A stretch of DNA of 50,955 bases from TWA4 sp034086685. Its GTDB lineage: Bacteria; Bacillota; Clostridia; Lachnospirales; Lachnospiraceae. The position numbers were made by a program, and so were the translations under genes. The number at the start of each line of letters is the position of its first letter. Positions within the stretch are counted from its first letter, which is position 1. Below, piece after piece: positions 7,775 through 15,516 of this stretch. The stretch spans positions 1 through 50,955 of the forward strand of contig JAXDZY010000147.1 in NCBI GenBank assembly GCA_034086685.1. Reading direction: 5' to 3'. Below the pieces are notes generated by a model. That model did no database searches and had not been told where the DNA came from. It worked only from the letters and a program-made list of their open reading frames with translations.

Positions 7775-7859
7775 GCAGCCGTGGCGGAATTGGCATACGC
7801 GCTAGACTAAGGATCTAGTGAGCATTGCGCTCGTGCGGGTTCAAGTCCCGCCGGCTGCA
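7775..7859 (+). tRNA. tRNA-Leu (anticodon AAG)
   Basis: The acceptor is GCAGCCG/CGGCTGC with discriminator A and no encoded CCA. The anticodon stem CTAGA/TCTAG holds the loop CTAAGGA, which puts AAG at positions 34-36 after U33. The D-arm matches the neighbouring CAG copies exactly. An A34 leucine tRNA needs conversion to inosine to read CUC as well as CUU, which is uncommon in bacteria outside some Firmicutes. Confidence 0.93.
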
Positions 7860-7909
7860 TTGAGACAGGCAAAGGTGGAAGCACCGGAGCGGGTCTCAAA
7901 AACAGGACT

Positions 7910-7994
7910 GCAGATGTGGCGGAATTGGCATACGCGCATGATTCAGGTTCATGTCCGGGTTAACTGGGTGCGGGTTCAAGTCCCGCCATCTGCA
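7910..7994 (+). tRNA. tRNA-Leu (anticodon CAG), copy 2
   Basis: Identical over all 85 nt to the tRNA at 7500-7584. It lies 50 nt after tRNA-Leu(AAG) with no promoter between them, so the two are probably cut from one transcript. The spacer contains TGAGAC...GTCTCA arms that could form a processing hairpin. Confidence 0.95.
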
Positions 7995-7998
7995 TACG

Positions 7999-8031
7999 AA
8001 AGCCTCTGAGTTTACTCAGAGGCTTTTCTTT
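7999..8031 (+). terminator. Terminator of the second tRNA-Leu unit
   Basis: A perfect 12-bp stem (7999-8010 with 8015-8026) around TTTA is followed by a T-rich tail. It starts 5 nt after the tRNA. Confidence 0.93.
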
Positions 8032-8100
8032 TTGTATGAGTCTGGATACTGTTGTTTGTGGATAAAATGTGAAGAATTTCTAAAAAAAGTATGATTTTGG

Positions 8101-8129
8101 TTGTGTTTTTGAAAAAATAATAGTATGAT
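8101..8129 (+). promoter_or_regulatory. Putative promoter of the BlaI-type gene
   Basis: TTGTGT (8101-8106), a 17-nt spacer and TATGAT (8124-8129). It implies a leader of about 200 nt before the ATG at 8336. The rest of 8032-8335 holds no gene, and I see no TACA-N-TGTA dyad typical of BlaI operators. Confidence 0.45.
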
Positions 8130-8335
8130 TATATGACAGACGAAATGCAGTTTCCCGGAAATGCGGTTTTGGGAATACAGTTTAAAAAAGAACCATTTGG
8201 TCTGGTGCTTTTCCGGTGGAAGGATTATTTCTGTTTCGATGGAGCTGACCCCTCCGATCCGGTAAAGGATGTGTAATAGATAATCAGATTTGCCTGCCGG
8301 ATAAAAGTTATATGAGCATAGAAAGGATGTTTTTT

Positions 8336-8707
8336 ATGGATTTAATGACCGATTGTGAACAGATTGTAATGAAAAGTGTCTGGGATGCTGGTAAAGATGT
8401 TTCTCTGCAGGAAATTATGAAGGATCTGGAAACCAGATTTCATAAAGTATGGAAGAGACAGACAATCAGTACTTTTTTACTTCATCTGATTGAAAAAGGA
8501 TATTTACGTTCTTATCGTCAGGGAAGAGTTTTTTATTATGTACCTCTGGTAAAGGAAGAAGATTACAAGAGTGAACAGACAAAGATGTTCCTGGATTTCT
8601 GGTTTGAAGGTTCACCTTCGGATATGATTGCTTCTTTGTCTGATCAGAAGGAGTTATCAAAAGAAGAAGTGGAAAAGATCAAGGAACTGGCAGCAAAGCT
8701 GGACTGA
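8336..8707 (+). CDS. BlaI/MecI/CopY-family winged-helix repressor (orphan)
   Basis: This protein of about 123 residues has the BlaI/MecI layout. An N-terminal winged helix (LMTDCEQIVMKSVWDAG, then TISTFLLHLIEKGYL and the wing RQGRVFYYVP) is followed by a helical dimerisation tail. Relatives repress resistance or stress genes and are inactivated by cleavage by a membrane M56 peptidase (BlaR1), while CopY-type members sense copper. No CxC copper motif is seen and no peptidase gene is adjacent; the only M56 gene here is 31 kb away. The frame is open from 8312, but GAAAGG at 8321-8326 supports the ATG at 8336. A strong terminator follows, so it is monocistronic. Confidence 0.85.
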   Translation: MDLMTDCEQIVMKSVWDAGKDVSLQEIMKDLETRFHKVWKRQTISTFLLHLIEKGYLRSYRQGRVFYYVPLVKEEDYKSEQTKMFLDFWFEGSPSDMIASLSDQKELSKEEVEKIKELAAKLD

Positions 8708-8726
8708 TTTTATATGATGTGTCGAT

Positions 8727-8780
8727 AAAAGGGGCCATGGCACTAACTGTATATCAGAGTTAGTGCCGCAGCCCCTTTTT
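8727..8780 (+). terminator. Large intrinsic terminator after the BlaI-type gene
   Basis: AAAAGGGGC pairs with GCCCCTTTTT, and an inner stem GCACTAACT/AGTTAGTGC is separated by small internal loops. The structure ends in a T-run. Confidence 0.88.
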
Positions 8781-8782
8781 GA

Positions 8783-8811
8783 TTGCAAAACTGTCCGAGA
8801 ACTGGTATGAT
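8783..8811 (+). promoter_or_regulatory. Promoter of glgA
   Basis: TTGCAA (8783-8788), a 17-nt spacer and TATGAT (8806-8811) begin right after the upstream terminator. This leaves a leader of about 80 nt before the glgA ATG. Confidence 0.65.
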
Positions 8812-8896
8812 AGACTCATGAGTTTATGGAAAGTGACAGTCCATAACAGTATGAGAAAAATCCCGCTCAGGCGGTTAATATTAAGAGGTGAAGCGA

Positions 8897-10339
8897 ATGA
8901 AAAAAATTCTCTTTGTTACATCAGAAGCGGTTCCGTTTATCAAAACAGGAGGTCTGGCGGATGTTGCCGGTTCTCTGCCAAAATATTTTGATAAAGAGAA
9001 GTATGATGTACGCGTGATTTTACCCAGGTATCTTTGTATGAAGCCGGAGTATCTTCAGAATCTGACTTATGTGAACCATTTCTACATGTACTACAACGGA
9101 AGAAATCGTTACGTAGGTATTATGACAACAGTTGTTGATGGTATTACGTTTTACTTTATCGACAATGAAGAGTACTTTGCAGGGGACAAGCCTTATGGGG
9201 ACTGGTTCTGGGATCTGCAGAAGTTCTGTTTCTTCTGCCGTGCAGCATTATCGGCATTGCCGGTTATAGGTTTTAAGCCTGATATAATACATTGCCATGA
9301 CTGGCAGAGCGGACTGGTTCCGGTTCTGCTGAAAGACAGTTTCCGCGGTGGAGAGTTTTTCAGAAACATTAAATCTGTTATGACGATTCATAATCTGAAA
9401 TTCCAGGGCGTATGGAATGTGCCGGTTATCCAGCAGTTTACCGGTCTTTCGGATTACTATTTTACACCGGATAAGCTGGAAGCATATAAGGACGGCAATC
9501 TGTTAAAGGGTGGTCTGGTATATGCGGATAAGATTACTACAGTAAGCAAAACCTATGCGGAAGAAATCAAAACGGAGTTCTACGGTGAAGGACTGGACGG
9601 ACTGATCCGGGCCAGAGCCAATGATCTGGTAGGTATTGTAAACGGTATTGATTACACGGACTTTAACCCCGAGACGGATCCTCATATTAAGAAAAACTAC
9701 AGTGTGGACAATTTCAGAAAAGAAAAGATCAAGAATAAACTTCAGCTGCAGACAGAGGTCGGACTTCCTGTGGACAAGAGCAAGTTTATGATCGGTATTG
9801 TTTCCCGTCTGACGGATCAGAAAGGTTTTGACCTGATTTCCTGCGTGATGGAATCTCTGTGTCAGGAGGATGTGCAGATTGTGATTCTGGGTACCGGAGA
9901 TGCAAAATATGAAAGCATGTTCCGTTTCTTTGCAGATAAATATCCGGACAGAGTGTCCGCCAATATTTTCTATTCTGAAGAACTGTCTCATAAGATCTAT
10001 GCAGGCTGCGATGCATTCCTGATGCCTTCTCTGTTCGAACCCTGTGGTCTCAGCCAGCTGATGAGTCTTCGCTACGGTACAGTACCGATCGTACGTGAAA
10101 CAGGCGGATTGAGAGATACAGTACAGCCTTATAATGAATTTGAGAAGACAGGTACAGGTTTCTCGTTTGCCAATTACAACGCACATGAGATGCTGAGAAT
10201 CGTAGAATATGCCAAGAGTATTTATTTCAAGAGTAAAAAGGACTGGAATATGATCGTGGAACGCGGCATGAAGCAGGATTTCTCGTGGGCAAGTTCTGCA
10301 AGACAATACGAAGCATTATATGATTCGCTGACGCAGTAA
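8897..10339 (+). CDS. glgA: Glycogen synthase (ADP-glucose type, GT5)
   Basis: This 480-residue GT-B enzyme transfers glucose from ADP-glucose to the end of an alpha-1,4-glucan. The N-terminal donor-site motif KTGGLADVAGSLPK starts at residue 16. The C-terminal catalytic motif PSLFEPCGLSQLMSLRYGTVPIVR holds the E-x7-E type acid pair and the STGGL-like loop ETGGLRDTV. The length is normal. The frame is open from a GTG at 8888, but AAGAGGTG at 8883-8890 is the ribosome site for the ATG at 8897. It stands alone between terminators: no glgC, glgD, glgP or glgB lies in the window, so partner enzymes must be encoded elsewhere. Confidence 0.95.
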   Translation: MKKILFVTSEAVPFIKTGGLADVAGSLPKYFDKEKYDVRVILPRYLCMKPEYLQNLTYVNHFYMYYNGRNRYVGIMTTVVDGITFYFIDNEEYFAGDKPYGDWFWDLQKFCFFCRAALSALPVIGFKPDIIHCHDWQSGLVPVLLKDSFRGGEFFRNIKSVMTIHNLKFQGVWNVPVIQQFTGLSDYYFTPDKLEAYKDGNLLKGGLVYADKITTVSKTYAEEIKTEFYGEGLDGLIRARANDLVGIVNGIDYTDFNPETDPHIKKNYSVDNFRKEKIKNKLQLQTEVGLPVDKSKFMIGIVSRLTDQKGFDLISCVMESLCQEDVQIVILGTGDAKYESMFRFFADKYPDRVSANIFYSEELSHKIYAGCDAFLMPSLFEPCGLSQLMSLRYGTVPIVRETGGLRDTVQPYNEFEKTGTGFSFANYNAHEMLRIVEYAKSIYFKSKKDWNMIVERGMKQDFSWASSARQYEALYDSLTQ

Positions 10340-10385
10340 TCGACATATATTTGTCACCCCATAGACATGATCGAGGATTATATTC

Positions 10386-10414
10386 AGGCTGCCGGATTTT
10401 CCGGCAGCCTTTTT
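10386..10414 (+). terminator. Terminator of glgA
   Basis: A 10-bp perfect stem (AGGCTGCCGG with CCGGCAGCCT) around a 5-nt loop is followed by a T-run. Confidence 0.92.
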
Positions 10415-10476
10415 CCGGCACTGTATCCGGCGAAAGGTTTTTCTTTGTGCCGATACGCTGCAGCCTGTTTTACGTT

Positions 10477-11307
10477 TTATTCCGGAAGTTTGAATTCATA
10501 TCCTTCATTTCGGGCATAATCAATAAAATCTCCCAGAATCTGTGCATTGGTGGAAGATACGGCGTGAAGCAGATAGATGGAACCGGGATGAAGTCTGTCC
10601 TGCAGTTTTTTCAAAGTCTGAGCAGCATCGGGCTGTTTGTCGGGATCCCAATCTGCATAGGCAAAGCTCCAGAAAAGGGACCGGTATCCGAAAGACTGTA
10701 CTACTGCAAGAGACTGTTCACTGAAAATACCGGCAGGATAGCGGAATAAAGTCATCTCATAATTATAATTGTCTTTTACGTACTGGTGAAGTTCATTCAT
10801 ATCGGAAATCTGTTCTTCAATGGTCAGGGAAGGCATTCCTTTGGCGGGATGGGTCCAGGAATGATTTCCTATGGCATGTCCATCCCTGATCATCTGATTC
10901 ATCAGCTCTGTATTTTCACGGGCATATTGACCGGTAACAAAAAAGACAGCCGGGCATTTTTTTTCCCGGAGTGTATCCAGTATCTTTTCAGTATATCCGT
11001 TTTCGTATCCTTCATCAAAAGTCAGCCATATAACCTTTTCCTGCGGTCCTATAAAATCAGCCTGTAAAGAACCGTATTTATCCTGAAATTCCAGAGAGGA
11101 AACAGGCTGGTTCTGTGAATTAAACTGAACTCCCTGGCCCCAGTTCTGAATGGTATTATCCAGAGTCTGCAGTTCATCCAGGGAAACGGATTCATTTTCT
11201 GGCGGGAGGGATGCAGCAGCAGTTCTCATGCAGCCGGTGAGACAGAGGCAGACGGCCAGGCACAGTATCAGAGCCGGGCAGAAGATCTGTTTAAAAATAG
11301 ATTTCAT
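10477..11307 (-). CDS. pdaA: PdaA-type polysaccharide deacetylase lipoprotein (spore cortex muramic delta-lactam)
   Basis: This 276-residue NodB-fold deacetylase has an N-terminal lipoprotein signal (lipobox C-L-T-G-C near residue 26). The metal-site motif TFDEGYENGYTEK near residue 97 is the form typical of PdaA rather than the usual TFDDG, and HSWTHP gives the two metal-binding histidines. In Bacillus, PdaA removes the acetyl group from peptide-free muramic acid so that the delta-lactam of spore cortex can form, which is needed for germination. This supports a spore-forming host. The ATG at 11307 has AAAGGAG upstream. It is divergent from the large lipoprotein at 11460, with 152 nt between. 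Confidence 0.85.
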   Translation of the reverse strand: MKSIFKQIFCPALILCLAVCLCLTGCMRTAAASLPPENESVSLDELQTLDNTIQNWGQGVQFNSQNQPVSSLEFQDKYGSLQADFIGPQEKVIWLTFDEGYENGYTEKILDTLREKKCPAVFFVTGQYARENTELMNQMIRDGHAIGNHSWTHPAKGMPSLTIEEQISDMNELHQYVKDNYNYEMTLFRYPAGIFSEQSLAVVQSFGYRSLFWSFAYADWDPDKQPDAAQTLKKLQDRLHPGSIYLLHAVSSTNAQILGDFIDYARNEGYEFKLPE

Positions 11308-11459
11308 AAAATTATCTCCTTTCTTTTTTGTTCCTGTAATCAGTTTTGTCCTATTAAATGAAAATATGTATGGGATTCATTCACATTTTCCGCAATTTAT
11401 GGTATTTTATATTGCAGAAGATGATTCCGCGAACAGGAACAAAGCGATGGAGGATACGG

Positions 11460-13580
11460 ATGAAAAAGCAGAAAACAGCGTGGATAATATTGCTGATTCT
11501 TTTGTTGGCGTTTAGTCTGACCGGCTGTGGGCAGAAGCGTGCGGAGGTTGAGACGGTGCTGACAGTGGAACAGAATAACACAGGAAATCGTCAGATGAGA
11601 TTATCCATTAATAAGGCGGATTTTGAAAAGATTTTTGATGATACGGCCGATCAGCTGAATGAACAGCTTGGGACAGCGTGTCCTTCGGAGCTGGAGTGGA
11701 GCTATGCTGAAGAGAATCAGCAATACAGTTATACATTCACTCTCCATTTTTCATCTCTGGATGATTATGTAAAAAAAGTTGAAACGATTACCGGTAAAAA
11801 GGCATCCGTTACTCTGGAGCAGCCGGATTCTGTTTTTGCATCAGGTCTATTGTACAAGGAAGATTTTGACAGTCTTGATCTGCTGGGATGGCTGGGAAAT
11901 CTGCTGGAAGAGCAGGGCTATCAGGAAAGCGGTCAGGGGGAGCAGCTGTTTTCTGAAAGTTCGGTAAAGCTGGTGTTTAGCGGAACTGAATACGAGCTGG
12001 AACCGGGTATCATCAGTCTGGACAATCTGGTAAGAACACCTGTGGAGCGTATCGATTTTCTTACCCATTATAAACAGAATAAACACTGCGACCGTCAGGT
12101 GATTTTTACTTTTTCCAGTGATTCCATGAGTAAAAACGGTGAGGAGATCCGGTCTTATCTGGAAAGAAACAAGCCTGATATGGCTGAACTTGAATGGACC
12201 GGAGAAAACGGGCTGAGTATGTGCACTGTTTCTGCTTCTGATTGTACAGCCAGGGAACTGAATCAGTTCATGAAAAAGATTCTGGGAGATTCAGAGAGCT
12301 TTGTAAATACTCAGACTCAGCAGAGAGCAGGTATATTTGATTCTGCATCGGACTGGAGTGAGCTGATCGACGTCCGGGATTTTTCTTATAATGATGCGAA
12401 GATTGCTGTGGGGTACTATATTCAATGGGAGGATGGCATGACCGTTACCATCCGCAGACAGAATTCCGACAAGCTGTTTGAACTGGGGGAATCTGAAAAA
12501 TATGGCGGTTATCAGATGGTTCTGGAGAAGGATATATCTGAGGAAAGCCTGATAACGGAGGTTTCGACTACTTATGTAGTAGAAGATATTGAAGTGGATA
12601 CGGAATTTCACTCATCAGACAATCTGTCACGAAATATCACTCTTGTTTTTCAGACAAAACCGGATCAAAAGGATCAGGAGCATATTCGCAAAAAGATTGC
12701 TCAGAAGGCCAAGGGTATCGCTGAGGTTACAAATGGAGAAGAGCGGGAGGACGAACGTTCTTCTATTGTTATTGCGCAGACGGGTTCCATTGATGATCTG
12801 AATAAAGGTTTTCAGACAATTTTCGGTGTACAGGGGCAGCTGGCCCATGAAATTACCGGAGATCTGCTGGAGTTTCAGCATTCCGGCCGACTGGTGGATC
12901 TGATGGATTTTACCAATTTTCTGGAAAATGATCCTCTGCTTACCACACTGACTTATCAGCTGAAGCTTCCAGGGGGAGAAAAAATCCTGGAGGATACCAT
13001 TTCTTCCACGGTAAGTCTGAAACAGGGAACTCAGGAGGTTAAAGGAAACCGATACACGGGATGTGTTCCGGGAGCTTACCTTTCCCTGACTCTAAACAGC
13101 AGAAAATGGAATACAGATGGTATGATGCTGTTTGCTCTTATTCTGTGCTTTGTTCTCATTATACTCGGTATGATGGTTTTTGCGGATTTTATCAGAAAAG
13201 CATGCGTGAAAGTAAAAGATGGATTTCATTCATTTAATGGCATGTTCGGGAAAAATGATGAGGTACTGGAGGATTTTCCCAGGGACCGGTCGGGAAGCAG
13301 AAAGGCATCAGGTTCCGGATGGAAAAAGCATCCGGGTGTATTTCATAAAAAAGAGAAGCCTGTTAAAGAAAATCCGAAAAATAATACTTATGGAAAGAAG
13401 GATTTGGATAATCCCAAAACAGCGCCGGAAGTGGAATATGAAGAAGAGAGGTTTGATGAAGACGATTATTTTGATCCGGAGTCAATGGTGGAAAAGGTTA
13501 CGGAAGCGTCCATGGAGACGTCGGAAAAAAATGAGACAGAGATGGATGAAACATGGGACTACGATGAGGACGATTTTTGA
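11460..13580 (+). CDS. Large lipoprotein of unknown function with C-terminal membrane helix and acidic tail
   Basis: This 706-residue protein is not recognised as a known family. Residues 1-23 form a lipoprotein signal (KTAWIILLILLLAFS then L-T-G-C). A long hydrophilic region follows, about 530 residues, with several stretches built alike: a strand-rich piece followed by DDL-N-F-type loops. A single hydrophobic segment lies near 553-577 (MMLFALILCFVLIILGMMVF). The C-terminus is a basic linker and then a strongly acidic stretch ending DYDEDDF. The protein would be lipid-anchored outside, cross the membrane once and place about 130 residues in the cytosol. The frame opens at 11358, but GGAGG before the ATG at 11460 and the signal peptide fix the start. 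It is divergent from pdaA, so a spore-envelope role is a guess. Confidence 0.8.
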   Translation: MKKQKTAWIILLILLLAFSLTGCGQKRAEVETVLTVEQNNTGNRQMRLSINKADFEKIFDDTADQLNEQLGTACPSELEWSYAEENQQYSYTFTLHFSSLDDYVKKVETITGKKASVTLEQPDSVFASGLLYKEDFDSLDLLGWLGNLLEEQGYQESGQGEQLFSESSVKLVFSGTEYELEPGIISLDNLVRTPVERIDFLTHYKQNKHCDRQVIFTFSSDSMSKNGEEIRSYLERNKPDMAELEWTGENGLSMCTVSASDCTARELNQFMKKILGDSESFVNTQTQQRAGIFDSASDWSELIDVRDFSYNDAKIAVGYYIQWEDGMTVTIRRQNSDKLFELGESEKYGGYQMVLEKDISEESLITEVSTTYVVEDIEVDTEFHSSDNLSRNITLVFQTKPDQKDQEHIRKKIAQKAKGIAEVTNGEEREDERSSIVIAQTGSIDDLNKGFQTIFGVQGQLAHEITGDLLEFQHSGRLVDLMDFTNFLENDPLLTTLTYQLKLPGGEKILEDTISSTVSLKQGTQEVKGNRYTGCVPGAYLSLTLNSRKWNTDGMMLFALILCFVLIILGMMVFADFIRKACVKVKDGFHSFNGMFGKNDEVLEDFPRDRSGSRKASGSGWKKHPGVFHKKEKPVKENPKNNTYGKKDLDNPKTAPEVEYEEERFDEDDYFDPESMVEKVTEASMETSEKNETEMDETWDYDEDDF

Positions 13581-13581
13581 T

Positions 13582-13610
13582 TTGACAATTTTCGGACAGA
13601 ATGGTATATT
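13582..13610 (+). promoter_or_regulatory. Promoter of tRNA-Leu(UAG)
   Basis: TTGACA (13582-13587), a 17-nt spacer and TATATT (13605-13610). It starts one base after the stop codon of the lipoprotein gene and ends 15 nt before the tRNA. Confidence 0.88.
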
Positions 13611-13625
13611 ATCCGTGTGACAAAT

Positions 13626-13707
13626 GCGGATATGGCGGAATTGGCAGACGCGACAGTTTTAGGTGCTGTTTTCGTAAGGAGTGCAGGTTCGAGTCCTGTT
13701 ATCCGCA
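13626..13707 (+). tRNA. tRNA-Leu (anticodon UAG)
   Basis: This 82-nt class II tRNA has acceptor GCGGATA/TATCCGC, discriminator A and no encoded CCA. The anticodon loop TTTAGGT gives UAG. The variable arm is about 13 nt and the T-arm is GCAGG-TTCGAGT-CCTGT. It reads CUA and probably other CUN codons. A dedicated promoter and a strong terminator flank it. Confidence 0.95.
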
Positions 13708-13742
13708 GTAACAGGCAGTACAGCAGATGTATAGAACAGGTT

Positions 13743-13775
13743 AAAAAGGCGCAGGAAACTTTCCTGCGCCTTTTT
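13743..13775. terminator. Bidirectional terminator between tRNA-Leu(UAG) and pepD
   Basis: A perfect 15-bp stem (13743-13757 with 13761-13775) has AAAAA at one end and TTTTT at the other. It can serve both converging units. Confidence 0.93.
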
Positions 13776-13817
13776 AGGCAGTGTGTTCCAGGGAGTCTCA
13801 TGGGACTGTCCCGGAAG

Positions 13818-15266
13818 TTATTTTAAACGTTTCAGAAGTTCAAGAGTAAATTCCCAGACACGTTCCACAGAAGAAATGCTCATACGCTCTCTGGTGGTAT
13901 GGATATCAAACAGATCCGGTCCGTAGGAAACGCAGTCCAGGCCCGGCAGTTTGCCGGAGAAAATGCCGCACTCCACACCGGCATGAATTGCTTCCAGTGA
14001 GCAGTCCTTTCCATACATGTCTTTGTAAACCTGTGCAACCAGATCCCGCAGAGGAGAATCCTGTTTGTATTCCCAGGCAGGATAATCACCGCTGAAAGAG
14101 CAGGTACCGCCTGTAAATTCGGTCAGGAAGACCAGTTTATCCACAAGGGCTTCCTTGGCTGAGCTTACACAACTGCGGATGGAGAAACTGCAGTGAAGAT
14201 CCGTGTCACTCAGATAGAGGATTCCCAGATTCAGAGAGGTTTCCACCAGACCGGGGATATCGGAACTCATGCGCTGAATTCCATTGGGATAATTCATAAG
14301 AAGGAATGTGACAAGTCCTGTGGAATGGGTATCCAGCATACGGGAAATCTCCTCCGGTCCACGTTTAAAAGTGATCTGCAGCTGAGGGTCTGTTGCGGCG
14401 TATTCGTTTTTCAGTTCTTCTTCTACTGTACGGATTGTTTCCTCAAATGCCTCACAGTCTCTTGTGGTAACATAGAGTCTGAGTGTGGTTTCGATGGGAA
14501 TGGCATTGTCCTTCAGTCCGCCTTTAATATCACCAATCCAGAATTCTGTCTGGTTATCCAGCGTGTACAGCAGACGTCCGGCCAGAATATTGGAATTGGC
14601 TCCCCATTTGCTGATTTCCGTACCGGAGTGTCCGCCGGAGAGACCGGAAATGGTTACATCATATCGTACAGCCATGTCTACCATATGTTTAACGGGGGTT
14701 ATGCAGTCAATCCGGATTCCACCGGCGCAGCTTATCAGGAAAGTTCCTTCCAGTTCACTGTCTATATTCAGCATAACACGTCCTTTTAACGGAGAAGTGT
14801 CCAGGGAAGAGGCACCCACAAGGCCGATCTCCTCGCCTGTGGTAAGAACCACCTCGATGGGCGGATGGCAGATGGAATCTGATGCCAGAATAGCCAGAGC
14901 GTAGGCAACGGCAATCCCGTCATCACCGCCCAGTGTAGTACCGTCTGCTGTAATCATATCACCGTTAACCAGAGGACGGATTCCTTCTTTTTCCATGTCA
15001 ATTGTACAGTCCTTATCTTTTTCACAGACCATATCCAGATGCCCCTGAATAATAACAGGAGCAGAATTCTCATATCCGGCTGTACCGTCCTTGAAAATGA
15101 TGATATTGTCTGCCGGGTCCTGGATGTATCGGAGTCCGTGTTCTCTGGCAAAACCGGCGCAGTAGTCGCTGATGGCTCCGGTGTTGCCTGAGCCATGTGG
15201 GATGCTGCAAATTTTGTCAAAATAATAGAAAACATCTGCAGGCTTCAGATTTATTAATTCACTCAT
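13818..15266 (-). CDS. pepD: Aminoacyl-histidine dipeptidase (M20C, PepD-like)
   Basis: This cytosolic zinc dipeptidase of 482 residues releases the N-terminal residue from Xaa-His and related dipeptides. Visible M20 motifs are IIQGHLDMVCEKD (H and D metal ligands), LGGDDGIAVAYALAI (bridging Asp), TTGEEIGLVGAS (catalytic Glu and metal Glu), and a C-terminal HAGVECG region with a His ligand. The frame runs further upstream to 15341, but GGAGGATATT before the ATG at 15266 and the MSELINLKPADVF start fit the family. The length is normal. A 7-bp hairpin (15281-15298) lies just before the ribosome site, and a promoter lies at 15341-15313. Confidence 0.92.
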   Translation of the reverse strand: MSELINLKPADVFYYFDKICSIPHGSGNTGAISDYCAGFAREHGLRYIQDPADNIIIFKDGTAGYENSAPVIIQGHLDMVCEKDKDCTIDMEKEGIRPLVNGDMITADGTTLGGDDGIAVAYALAILASDSICHPPIEVVLTTGEEIGLVGASSLDTSPLKGRVMLNIDSELEGTFLISCAGGIRIDCITPVKHMVDMAVRYDVTISGLSGGHSGTEISKWGANSNILAGRLLYTLDNQTEFWIGDIKGGLKDNAIPIETTLRLYVTTRDCEAFEETIRTVEEELKNEYAATDPQLQITFKRGPEEISRMLDTHSTGLVTFLLMNYPNGIQRMSSDIPGLVETSLNLGILYLSDTDLHCSFSIRSCVSSAKEALVDKLVFLTEFTGGTCSFSGDYPAWEYKQDSPLRDLVAQVYKDMYGKDCSLEAIHAGVECGIFSGKLPGLDCVSYGPDLFDIHTTRERMSISSVERVWEFTLELLKRLK

Positions 15267-15312
15267 AATATCCTCCAGTCTGCACCGGATACGGTGCATC
15301 ATTGTACTTAGT

Positions 15313-15341
15313 ACTATACCACCGATTGTACCGGCAGGCAA
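15313..15341 (-). promoter_or_regulatory. Promoter of pepD
   Basis: On the minus strand, TTGCCT (15341-15336), a 17-nt spacer and TATAGT (15318-15313). The -10 box overlaps a small dyad (GTAC-TTA-GTAC) that could be an operator. Confidence 0.55.
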
Positions 15342-15516
15342 GGAAGAGCGAAAAGTTATTTTTCACCAAAAAGCCGGGGATGGAAAAATGTGAGAAAATT
15401 GTAAGAAAATAATTGCACAAAAAACGGATTGGACTATTCCGTTTTCACAAAAATTTATTATAATAGATAATGGTATATTGTACATTTTATTAAATAAATA
15501 AAGGAGAATATTCATT

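Noticed and set aside
7818..8009. 63-codon open frame over the tRNA-Leu region
   Set aside because: It runs through two tRNA genes (7775-7859, 7910-7994) and is explained by them.
8032..8335. BlaI-type operator (TACA-N-TGTA dyads) before the BlaI-like gene
   Set aside because: No such dyad was found; only a sigma-A-like promoter is visible in this gap.
11308..11459. Sporulation sigma-factor promoter for pdaA
   Set aside because: A CATACA-like stretch exists on the minus strand, but neither a SigE nor a SigG match with proper spacing could be supported.
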